From contig JAETOP010000093.1 of NCBI GenBank assembly GCA_021771675.1, positions 1-14,913 of the forward strand: a stretch of DNA of 14,913 bases. The letters are read 5' to 3'. The first letter of the stretch is position 1; each line of letters starts with the position of its first letter. Of the stretch, positions 1 through 5,885 are shown one piece after another. The notes under the pieces are model-generated. The model did not search any database. It was not told where the DNA came from and saw only the letters and a program-made list of their open reading frames with translations. A program made the translations under genes and the position numbers. The stretch is from Oscillospiraceae bacterium (lineage in GTDB: Bacteria; Bacillota_A; Clostridia; Oscillospirales; Oscillospiraceae).

Positions 1-172
1 GTAGGGATATTGGCGCAAGACAAGGCAGAGGAACGCAAGCCTATCTGTATGTATGGCTAGTGACGATAACGCCGTATTGCGTCAATAGACCAAGCTGATA
101 TTAAAGATTTTAATCATGAATTAGTATTAAATGCGGGACTTTAAGTACCTTTGGTGCAGCCGTTCTGTCTCT
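1..172. other. Unassigned left-edge sequence
   Basis: No gene can be supported here. A plus-strand frame is open from base 1 to a TAG at 58-60 and reads ...ILAQDKAEERKP..., which could be the tail of something outside the window, but I do not recognise it. Bases 60-172 are more AT-rich than what follows. The point near 170-175 is where the minus-strand TrbL-like reading frame stops abruptly, so this stretch probably lies across a recombination junction from the conjugative-element remnant. Confidence 0.3.
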
Positions 173-541
173 TTAGTTCTGCCCTATCTGTCCCCATTCC
201 CGGTTGGCCATGATCGCCATGGGGATGGGGGCGACGGATGTGACCAGGTATACTTCAATCATGCGCCCGTAGATCACGATGAAAATGCAGATGGTGATGG
301 CCCAGGTACAGATGCCCACAAACAGACTCTGGAACCACAGCCCGAACAGCGGGCCCAAGTCCATGGACTCCAACTGTGCTTCCAGCCCAGAAAATACGGA
401 TGTGATGTCGATAGCGGTGTTTCCCACGATGACCCCTGCGGCGGAAGAAACGATGCTGTGGGCAACATTGAACACGCCCATGACAATGGTCCAGGTGTTG
501 GAGAGAATCAAAGCGGCGGCAGCGGATTTAAATACCCATAC
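173..541 (-). pseudogene. TrbL/VirB6-like conjugal transfer membrane protein, internal fragment
   Basis: The frame encodes a hydrophobic protein piece with the segments SSAAGVIVGNTAIDI, a long helix ending IFIVIYGRMIEVYLVTSVAP, and IPMAIMANREWGQIGQN. This pattern is typical of the TrbL/VirB6-type inner-membrane channel proteins of conjugative elements in gut Firmicutes (recognised from memory of the family, not by search). The full protein should have several more N-terminal membrane helices and should continue after GQIGQN with another helix; here a TAA stop follows at once. The piece is open on its 5' side to about base 541, where it overlaps the tail of the sortase remnant in another frame. 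The only early start is a TTG at 511 with no ribosome binding site. It is a relic fused between two junctions and is unlikely to make a working channel. Confidence 0.75.
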
Positions 542-1391
542 AGCGCATCGGGCACCCGCTCGCAGTACACCACATGCCGCTGTTTCCCGCCGGAGGCATA
601 GGGGTGGCAGGTAATGAGGGTCAGCAGCCCCTTGATGCCCTTCTTATCCAAGGGGCTGGGCAGGAGGCATAGGGGTGGCAGGTAATGAGGGTCAGCAGCA
701 CCCGGCCATCCTGAATCAAAATTTCCTCCACATCATGAGGGTCGATGATTTTGATGCCCGACACCCGGTATTGCAGCGTTTCCCAGAGGTTTCTGACAGT
801 CACCAAATCACCGGGCTGCAGCTTGTCGATGTAGCGGAAATAACTGGCACCGTTGTAGCCCCTGTGGCCTGCAATGACGGCGTTGGTGTTTTTGCCGCCA
901 ATGGGCAGGCTGGTCTGGGTCATGTGGGCTGCGCCGTCCGCCATGTGCTGCGACGTTGCGCCAAGGTAGATGGGCATTTCCAGCTCCATGGCGGGGATGC
1001 TGATGACACCGAATATCTCGCTGGTGAGGCCGTAGTTTTTCAGGACAAAGCTGGGCTGCTGATAGTCATACTCGCAGGACAGCCCGGACTAATGCTGGGC
1101 GTAGATTCGCTCATTGTAAGCGGTCATATCCGCCCAAAGCCGTTCGTAATCACGAAAGGTTTCCTGTACCTGCGTTTCTATTTCAGGAATGGTGCCGTGG
1201 GGATTTTCCACCGGTTCTATTTCTCCCATCTGCACCAGAAAAGATCTGGCATCGCCCTCAATGGCCCGGTCAACGATGTAGCCCCGGACGTAGGGAAAAA
1301 GGGTGATACAGAGCCCGAACAGGAAAAACTGGAACATCAGCGCAATGAGAAATGCCCGCCAGAAGCCACAGCCATCCTTACTTGCGTACAT
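508..1391 (-). pseudogene. Broken sortase gene of a conjugative element
   Basis: Sortases are membrane-anchored cysteine transpeptidases that attach proteins to the cell wall. The start is the ATG at 1391, preceded by GAGGTGGG. An N-terminal membrane segment (FLIALMFQFFLFGLCITLF) is followed by the catalytic domain, with the active-site His in AGHRG and the active-site Cys in TLITCHPYA. Two lesions are visible. An in-frame TAG at 1089-1091 falls between the N-terminal region and the catalytic domain, which continues in the same frame past the stop. The end is also disturbed: after TLITCHPYAS the frame reads an unrelated tail, while a second copy of TLITCHPYA, continuing SGGKQRHVVYCERVPDA, lies 71 bp downstream in another frame. 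A fragment restarting at 989 would lack the membrane anchor and the C-terminal strand. The assignment to sortase is firm; the class (C or D like) is not. Confidence 0.85.
592..699. repeat. 37-bp direct repeat, 71-bp period, inside the sortase
   Basis: Bases 592-628 and 663-699 are identical. Each encodes, on the minus strand, the LLTLITCHPYAS active-site segment of the sortase. The 34 bp between the copies read SPLDKKGIKG in the frame of the downstream copy, which looks like genuine sortase sequence preceding the catalytic strand. The period is not a multiple of three, so the duplication shifts the frame. Confidence 0.9.
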
Positions 1392-1470
1392 ATTTCCCAC
1401 CTCGGCTCTTTCTGCGGCTGCCCCGGGTGACAGAGAATGCAATGATTGCCGCCGTCGGAAAACAGCTTGG

Positions 1471-2199
1471 TCACATCGATACCGTAAGTATACACATGGT
1501 GTCCTCGTTCAGTTCTCCGGCTTGGCTGAGTTTGCGAAGGCGCTGCGCCTGGGATAGAGATGGGGTGGGCTGTTCACTTTCGATGGTGTCAAGCAGTTGT
1601 TCCTGGCTTTCTTTCGGCAGGGCGGCAATCTGATAGGCAGGGCTGAGGGCGATTTTCTTTTCGTCCACCATTTCCAAAAGCTCGGGAATCAGATTGTTCA
1701 AAGCCATATAATTGCGGACGGTATCACCGCTGACCCCTGCCTCATCACCGACGGAATCGTCACTTCGGAACTTCGCCGAAAATTTCGGCGAAGTTAAATC
1801 AGAGCGTGTGCCCTGACGTTTTAGGGCTTCCATCTTCAGCTTGTATGCCTTTGCCCGTTCGGATGGCAGGATATTCTCCCGCTGGATGTTGCTGTCAACG
1901 AGCTGGATGATGGCATCATTGTCATCCAGGTTCATCACAATCACCGGCATGGAATCCAGACCGGCAAGCTCACACGCCTTCTGCCGCCGATGCCCGGCGA
2001 TGAGCTCATAGCTGCCATCCTCCCTTGGTCGGGCAATGGCAGGAACCAACACGCCAAACTGCTTGACACTCTCAACCAGCTCCATCATGCTGGGGTCATC
2101 CCGGATGCCAAAGGGGCTCAACGGGTGGGGGTGAAGCTGGTCAATGCTGATTTTGGATACTTTTGCGGGTGATTTTTCTGCTTTTGGGGGTATAAACAA
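1471..2199 (-). CDS. ParB/Spo0J-family protein of a conjugative element, C-terminus lost
   Basis: ParB-family proteins bind centromere-like sites for partition or act as regulators on mobile elements. The N-terminal ParB nuclease-like fold is clear: KISIDQLHPHP near residue 16, the GHRRQKA box at 69-75, and SNIQRENILPSERAKAYK at 103-120. A helix-turn-helix region follows (VGDEAGVSGDTVRNYMAL, 150-167), then PELLEMVDEKKIALSPAYQIA. The protein ends NEDTMCILTVSM; relatives I remember continue after EDTM with a further domain of roughly 60-100 residues, so the last seven residues are probably readthrough past a deletion joint near 1497. The start is a TTG only two bases after AGGAGG, an unusually short spacing. 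It lies upstream of the sortase remnant on the same strand. Confidence 0.85.
   Translation of the reverse strand: MFIPPKAEKSPAKVSKISIDQLHPHPLSPFGIRDDPSMMELVESVKQFGVLVPAIARPREDGSYELIAGHRRQKACELAGLDSMPVIVMNLDDNDAIIQLVDSNIQRENILPSERAKAYKLKMEALKRQGTRSDLTSPKFSAKFRSDDSVGDEAGVSGDTVRNYMALNNLIPELLEMVDEKKIALSPAYQIAALPKESQEQLLDTIESEQPTPSLSQAQRLRKLSQAGELNEDTMCILTVSM
1769..1795. repeat. 27-bp near-perfect palindrome within the ParB-like gene
   Basis: AACTTCGCCGAAA and TTTCGGCGAAGTT are exact reverse complements separated by one A. It lies in coding sequence for the linker between the nuclease-like fold and the helix-turn-helix (residues about 135-144). Confidence 0.9.
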
Positions 2200-2220
2200 T
2201 TCCTCCTAAAATGGATAACA

Positions 2221-2249
2221 CCAGAAGTTCCTTATTTCAGAACTTCTGG
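2221..2249 (-). promoter_or_regulatory. Hairpin upstream of the ParB-like gene
   Basis: CCAGAAGTTC (2221-2230) and GAACTTCTGG (2240-2249) form a perfect 10-bp stem with a nine-base loop, 20 bp upstream of the AGGAGG of the ParB-like gene. There is no T-run on either side, so it is not a normal terminator; an operator or a leader hairpin is possible. Confidence 0.5.
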
Positions 2250-2377
2250 CGTTATAAAAATATTTGTTTATCAATCTATTCTGGATTATCCATAAGTATT
2301 GATGCAACATTTGAATGTCCATGGGATTTTGGAAACCATCTGTTAAATCAAATATTTTTGAAAGATTCCATCAACAT

Positions 2378-2479
2378 TCAATAGGTAACGGGAACATCAA
2401 GGTCGGAAGCGGCCTGCATCTTGAACTTGTCCATGGCTTCACGGGCCTGAGGGACATTGATCTGGTTGCTGTTCTTCAT
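2378..2479 (-). pseudogene. Alpha/beta-type small acid-soluble spore protein, N-terminal half only
   Basis: The ATG at 2479 is preceded by AAAGGAGAG at good spacing. The 33-residue product contains NQINVPQAREAMDKFKMQAA and then SDLDVP, which matches the first conserved block of alpha/beta-type SASPs (VPQA..ALdqmK.E.A.E.GV). These DNA-binding proteins coat the spore chromosome and are normally 60-75 residues, with a second block around GYNGxLTSrxxGxVGGxMVKkM. Here the frame ends VTY-stop, and I find no trace of the second block in any frame downstream. The gene therefore looks truncated by deletion. An upstream in-frame GTG or ATG would add residues unlike the family, so the 2479 start is preferred. 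If real, it indicates descent from a spore former. Confidence 0.65.
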
Positions 2480-2500
2480 TTTGGTTCTCTCCTTTGTCAT

Positions 2501-2537
2501 TTTTCCCGGAAAGTCAAAGGCGCTTTCTCCGGGAAAA
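2501..2537 (-). repeat. 10-bp inverted repeat in the leader of the spore protein fragment
   Basis: TTTTCCCGGA (2501-2510) and TCCGGGAAAA (2528-2537) are exact reverse complements, with extra AAAG/CTTT pairing inside. The hairpin lies about 22 bp before the SASP start codon, just 5' of its ribosome binding site, so it could influence translation or mRNA stability. Confidence 0.6.
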
Positions 2538-2938
2538 CGACTTTTTCCTTCCGTGACCATATCATTTGCAGATGCGGTCTTCTTATAAGTGGAGACTAGC
2601 GGAAAGAATGGGAATTTGCGGAATGGTTGGGTTTTTTATTGGAACAGCTGTTTTTATATGACAGCCCCTGCTTACTTGACTGAATATCATCCCGCATCAT
2701 CTTTTATTTTTCACTTTTCCCTGATGTTCCCTCACTGATGTAGCTCGATTGGATACGCTCCCGGGGGAAAATGCGGGGTATTTGTTCAGATATTGATCCA
2801 TCTTCCGGTGAATTTTCTGGGGGCACTGCCTGTCTGAATTGAAGTTACTTCCAAATGGAACTTCGTTTCGGAAAATCATGATGCCGTTTGCTAAAAGCTG
2901 ACAGTCTGCTAAAAAATGTCAATGCGGTGTTTTGTTTG
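2538..2938. other. Gene-free stretch, 401 bp
   Basis: No convincing gene. A 60-codon minus-strand frame (2697-2879) has no ribosome binding site or recognisable motif. Short weak inverted repeats are present (for example GAAGTT...AACTTC near 2840-2865). The upstream control region of the spore protein fragment probably lies in the first part. Confidence 0.5.
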
Positions 2939-2967
2939 TTGCGATTTACAAAGTATTCTGATATACT
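2939..2967 (+). promoter_or_regulatory. Promoter of the diguanylate cyclase gene
   Basis: TTGCGA (2939-2944), a 17-bp spacer, then TATACT (2962-2967) with an extended -10 TG one base upstream (TGATATACT). It is a good housekeeping-sigma match 87 bp ahead of the chosen start codon. Confidence 0.6.
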
Positions 2968-3053
2968 GACATAGAAAAAATAATACTTCTTTGCGAAGTC
3001 CATATCTGCCGGAGCGTTTTGAAAGCTTTACACTTGCAGAAAGGAAATCAGCA

Positions 3054-4139
3054 ATGCTTGAACGAATAAAAAATGCTTTATTAAACAGCTACAGAGATGA
3101 CAAAGTCAGACAGCTTTTGATATTTCAGATTTTGAATCTGCTGCTATTCGCAGTCGCAGCAACAATGTCGGTTTTGAACATCATTACAAAGGAATATGTT
3201 CTGTTTTGGGTCACTGCCGTTTATTCGGTGCTGTGTTTTGTGAATTTGCTTCTGTCAAAAAAGAGTCACATTGCCTGGCCATGTTTTTTCGTTGAAACGC
3301 TTATTTTGATGTCAACCTTTATTATAACAGGCACCCCTGGAGGCTTCAGCATTCTGTGGATTTTGGTGATTCCCGCTGCTGCCACATCAGTTTTTGGGAT
3401 AAAAGTAGGAGGCATCTACAGCGCAGTTTTTTTCTTCGACGTAGTCTTCTTCTTTTGGACACCCTTTGGCAGGAATCTGCTGATGTATGATTATTCCGAA
3501 ATATATATGCTTCGCTTCCCCTTTGTCTATATCTGCATGTACTTGATCGCTCTTTATGTGGAATGGATCAGGCACAAAACCCTTGAATCTCTGATTGCCT
3601 CAGAGCGTCAAAACCGCTGGCTGTACCGCCACGATGCTCTGACAGGCGCATACAATCGCCATGCCTTCCATGAAGAATTGAGTCATTTATTATCCGATGC
3701 CTCTGGCAGGGTCGTTGCAACAATCATGGTGGATATTGACAATTTCAAACGCATCAACGACACATACGGCCACAATGTTGGCGACAGGGTTCTGTGCTGT
3801 CTGTCGGATATTATTCTGAAAAACATCTGCGAGCATTGTTTGTCCTGCAGATGGGGCGGCGAAGAATTTCTGATCGCTATGGGATGCGAACATGATCCCA
3901 TGCAGATTGCCGAAATGATCCGGCAGGAAGTCGAACAAAACCGGATGAAGCTTGAAACCGGTAAAATTCTCACATTTACGGTCAGTGCCGGTATTTCGCT
4001 GGGTGAGTTTATCAGCCTGGATGGGTTTATCGAACAGATTGACCTTGCCGATAAAGCGATGTATAAAGCAAAGTTCGGCGGTAAAAACAGAGTGGTGCTT
4101 GGAACGCAGGAGAATGATGCCGTCACGGAAGGAAACTGA
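3054..4139 (+). CDS. Membrane-bound diguanylate cyclase (GGDEF domain)
   Basis: It makes the second messenger cyclic di-GMP from two GTP. The start is the ATG at 3054, preceded by AAGGAA at eight bases; an upstream TTG at 2991 has no site. The protein is 361 residues. Roughly residues 17-170 form about five or six membrane helices, probably a sensory module. A short linker leads to the GGDEF domain from about 190: DALTGAYNR (194-202), MVDIDNFKRINDTYGH (225-240) with the metal-binding Asp, the catalytic GGEEF (268-272), and the C-terminal DLADKAMYKAK motif. The family's allosteric inhibitory site, RxxD placed before GGEEF, is absent (EHCL occupies that position), so product inhibition through it is unlikely. 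It is a single-gene transcript with its own promoter and terminator. The signal it senses cannot be read from sequence. Confidence 0.93.
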   Translation: MLERIKNALLNSYRDDKVRQLLIFQILNLLLFAVAATMSVLNIITKEYVLFWVTAVYSVLCFVNLLLSKKSHIAWPCFFVETLILMSTFIITGTPGGFSILWILVIPAAATSVFGIKVGGIYSAVFFFDVVFFFWTPFGRNLLMYDYSEIYMLRFPFVYICMYLIALYVEWIRHKTLESLIASERQNRWLYRHDALTGAYNRHAFHEELSHLLSDASGRVVATIMVDIDNFKRINDTYGHNVGDRVLCCLSDIILKNICEHCLSCRWGGEEFLIAMGCEHDPMQIAEMIRQEVEQNRMKLETGKILTFTVSAGISLGEFISLDGFIEQIDLADKAMYKAKFGGKNRVVLGTQENDAVTEGN

Positions 4140-4179
4140 TTAAAACCGGCTATAGAGCTTTGTTTTCATGATACAAACA

Positions 4180-4215
4180 GCAGGGGGCCAATTGAGGCTC
4201 CCTGCTTCGTTTTTT
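4180..4215 (+). terminator. Rho-independent terminator of the diguanylate cyclase gene
   Basis: GCAGGGGGCC and GGCTCCCTGC pair with one mismatch around a six-base loop, followed by TTCGTTTTTT. Confidence 0.8.
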
Positions 4216-4228
4216 AGAGGCCCTGACG

Positions 4229-4263
4229 AAAAAATGGGCAGCCCGGAAAAAGGTGCAGGCTGC
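4229..4263 (-). terminator. Terminator of the ribbon-helix-helix gene
   Basis: On the minus strand GCAGCC and GGCTGC form a six-bp stem, followed by CCATTTTTTCG. It lies 12 bp past the end of the small minus-strand gene and is placed tail to tail with the plus-strand terminator. Confidence 0.6.
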
Positions 4264-4275
4264 TTCGCCCTTTCA

Positions 4276-4458
4276 TCATTCTATTTCAATATTCTTGATG
4301 CCATAGGCCAAAATCAGGTTGATTAGTTCATTGCGGGAATAGTTGCTTTCGCTGGCAATTTTATCCAGGTCGGACAATATCTCCTCCCGAATCCGTACGG
4401 AAATAATCCGGCTGCCATCCTCGCCCCGTTTTTTGATTTTCAAAGGCTCATTTTTCAT
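4276..4458 (-). CDS. Small ribbon-helix-helix (CopG/Arc-like) DNA-binding protein
   Basis: The 60-residue product has the ribbon-helix-helix pattern: a basic N-terminus, a beta strand RIISVRI (17-23), a helix from REEILSDLDKIASES, and a second helix opened by YSRNELINLILAYGI. Such proteins bind DNA as dimers through the beta strand and are common antitoxins, plasmid copy-number regulators and autorepressors. The ATG at 4458 follows GGGGGTGG at a fair distance; a GTG three codons upstream lies inside that site. It is divergent from a second small gene, with a 125-bp AT-rich gap holding one strong promoter and palindromes. The target is probably this shared region (inference). No toxin gene is recognisable beside it. 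Confidence 0.75.
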   Translation of the reverse strand: MKNEPLKIKKRGEDGSRIISVRIREEILSDLDKIASESNYSRNELINLILAYGIKNIEIE

Positions 4459-4492
4459 GGCTTCCACCCCCGCAATCCATATAAATTATATA

Positions 4493-4522
4493 TTGACAGA
4501 TGAAATATTTATATGCTATAAT
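4493..4522 (+). promoter_or_regulatory. Strong promoter for the 73-residue protein gene
   Basis: Consensus TTGACA (4493-4498), an 18-bp spacer, and consensus TATAAT (4517-4522), 61 bp ahead of the start codon. Confidence 0.8.
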
Positions 4523-4531
4523 CATATTATA
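4517..4531. promoter_or_regulatory. Candidate operator over the -10 element
   Basis: TATAAT-CAT-ATTATA is a perfect inverted repeat with six-base arms that includes the -10 hexamer. A repressor bound here would block the promoter. The neighbouring ribbon-helix-helix protein is the obvious candidate, but the low complexity of this AT-rich DNA weakens the case. Confidence 0.4.
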
Positions 4532-4583
4532 AAAACATATATATTTGTAATACACATATCAATTGAACAGGGAGGAAATGCAG

Positions 4584-4805
4584 ATGAGAAAAAGGCCGAA
4601 GCTGGAGGCATTGGATTCTCTTTTGGAGAATAGAACAGAACTTATACTGACTGATGCGCAATACCAGGAAATGACCGGCGCCCCGCTGTCGGAAAGCAGG
4701 AAATACGTTATGGGGGAATCTGCGCTGTCCAAATACCTCTATGAAAAAGGCCTCGAAATTGTTGAGCTTCGGCGTGAATTGAGAATACAAAGAAAAGCAA
4801 AATAA
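4584..4805 (+). CDS. Unknown 73-residue charged protein
   Basis: I do not recognise it. The ATG at 4584 is eight bases after AGGGAGG; an ATG two codons upstream is too close to that site. The product begins MRKRPKLEALDSLLENRTEL and ends in a basic, probably helical tail (EIVELRRELRIQRKAK). It has no membrane segment or cysteine. The middle part (LTDAQYQEMTG, then LSESRKYVMGESALSKYL) looks like two short helices, which could be a small DNA-binding or adaptor fold. It is driven by a near-consensus promoter and followed directly by a terminator, so it is expressed alone. The divergent layout with a ribbon-helix-helix gene suggests a two-gene regulatory or toxin-antitoxin-like unit, which is only inference. 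Confidence 0.65.
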   Translation: MRKRPKLEALDSLLENRTELILTDAQYQEMTGAPLSESRKYVMGESALSKYLYEKGLEIVELRRELRIQRKAK

Positions 4806-4824
4806 TAAAAGTAAAAAATCAACA

Positions 4825-4846
4825 GGGAGCCAGATGGCTCCCTTTT
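4825..4846. terminator. Terminator between the small gene and asd
   Basis: GGGAGCC-AGAT-GGCTCCC is a perfect seven-bp stem. On the plus strand it is followed by TTTTGCGCTTT. On the minus strand it is followed, seven bases later, by TTTTTT, so it probably ends both the plus-strand gene and the hom-lysC-asd transcript. Confidence 0.75.
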
Positions 4847-4864
4847 GCGCTTTAATGTATTGTA

Positions 4865-5872
4865 TCAGTCTTTTTCCACCAGGAGCTCGGCGATCTGGAT
4901 GGCGTTGGTGGCAGCGCCCTTGCGAACCTGGTCGCCGCAGCACCACAGGCACAGCCCGTTGTCATCGGTGAGGTCCGGGCGGATGCGGCCCACGAACACA
5001 ATGTCCTGGTCGCTGGTGTCCAGGGGCATGGGGTACTGCTTCTTGGCCAGATCGTCCACCAGACGGCAGCCGGGGGCCTTGGCAATGGCCTCCCTGGCCT
5101 GGGCCACGGAGACGGGCTTGTCAAAATGCAGGCTCACGGAGATGGAGTGGCTGCGCACCACCGGCACCCGGACGCAGGTGCAGCTGACCTTCAGTTCCGG
5201 CAGGTGCATGATCTTCCGGCCCTCGTTCTGCATCTTCATTTCCTCGCTGGTGTAACCCTCGTACTGCTCGCCGCCGATCTGGGGAATCAGGTTGTAGGCG
5301 ATTTGATGGGAGAACACCTTGGGCTCATAGGTTTCCCCGTGGCCCAGGGCCTGCACCTCGTTCATCAGCTCAATGGGGCCGCCGGCGCCGGCGCCGGAGA
5401 CGGCCTGATAGGTGGAGGCGGTCATGGTGCGGATGGGACTGATGGCGTTCAGGGCGTTCACCGCGGTGACGGTGATGATGGTGGAGCAGTTGGGGTTGGA
5501 GATGATACCATGGTGGCCCTTCACATCCTCGGGGTTGATCTCGGGGACGACCAGAGGCACATCATCGTCCAGCCGGAAGGCGGAGGAATTGTCAACGAAC
5601 ACAGCCCCGGCCCTCACAATGGCGGGAGCAAACTGCTTGGCAATGTCATTCTCGGCAGCACCCAGCACAATGTCCACACCCTGGAAGGCATCGTCCCGGG
5701 CCTCCTGAATGGTCACGTCCTCCCCCCTGAATTTTAGCTGCTTCCCGGCGGAGCGGGCAGAGGCCAGGGGAACCAGCTTCCCCACGGGGAAATTCCGCTC
5801 CTCGAGAATCTTCATCATTTCCTGTCCCACAGCGCCGGTGGCGCCCAGGATGGCAACGGTATACTGCTTCAT
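4865..5872 (-). CDS. asd: Aspartate-semialdehyde dehydrogenase
   Basis: It reduces aspartyl phosphate to aspartate semialdehyde with NADPH, the step shared by lysine, threonine and methionine synthesis. The 335-residue product has the nucleotide-binding start VAILGATGAVGQ (7-18), the catalytic cysteine C129 in SNPNCST, the loop YQAVSGAG (155-162), and the substrate-site VVRSHS with H242. Length and motifs are those of a complete enzyme of the bacterial type. The ATG at 5872 follows TAGGAGGAA. It is the third gene of hom-lysC-asd, 13 bases after lysC, so it acts directly on the product of its neighbour LysC. A terminator follows. Confidence 0.97.
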   Translation of the reverse strand: MKQYTVAILGATGAVGQEMMKILEERNFPVGKLVPLASARSAGKQLKFRGEDVTIQEARDDAFQGVDIVLGAAENDIAKQFAPAIVRAGAVFVDNSSAFRLDDDVPLVVPEINPEDVKGHHGIISNPNCSTIITVTAVNALNAISPIRTMTASTYQAVSGAGAGGPIELMNEVQALGHGETYEPKVFSHQIAYNLIPQIGGEQYEGYTSEEMKMQNEGRKIMHLPELKVSCTCVRVPVVRSHSISVSLHFDKPVSVAQAREAIAKAPGCRLVDDLAKKQYPMPLDTSDQDIVFVGRIRPDLTDDNGLCLWCCGDQVRKGAATNAIQIAELLVEKD

Positions 5873-5885
5873 AAAAAAATTCCTC

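Noticed and set aside
2735..2775. tRNA-like text (GTAGCTCGATTGGAT)
   Set aside because: It resembles a D-arm, but no acceptor stem, anticodon arm or T-arm can be folded around it.
2697..2879. 60-codon minus-strand frame between the spore protein fragment and the diguanylate cyclase
   Set aside because: No ribosome binding site, no recognisable domain, and mixed composition.
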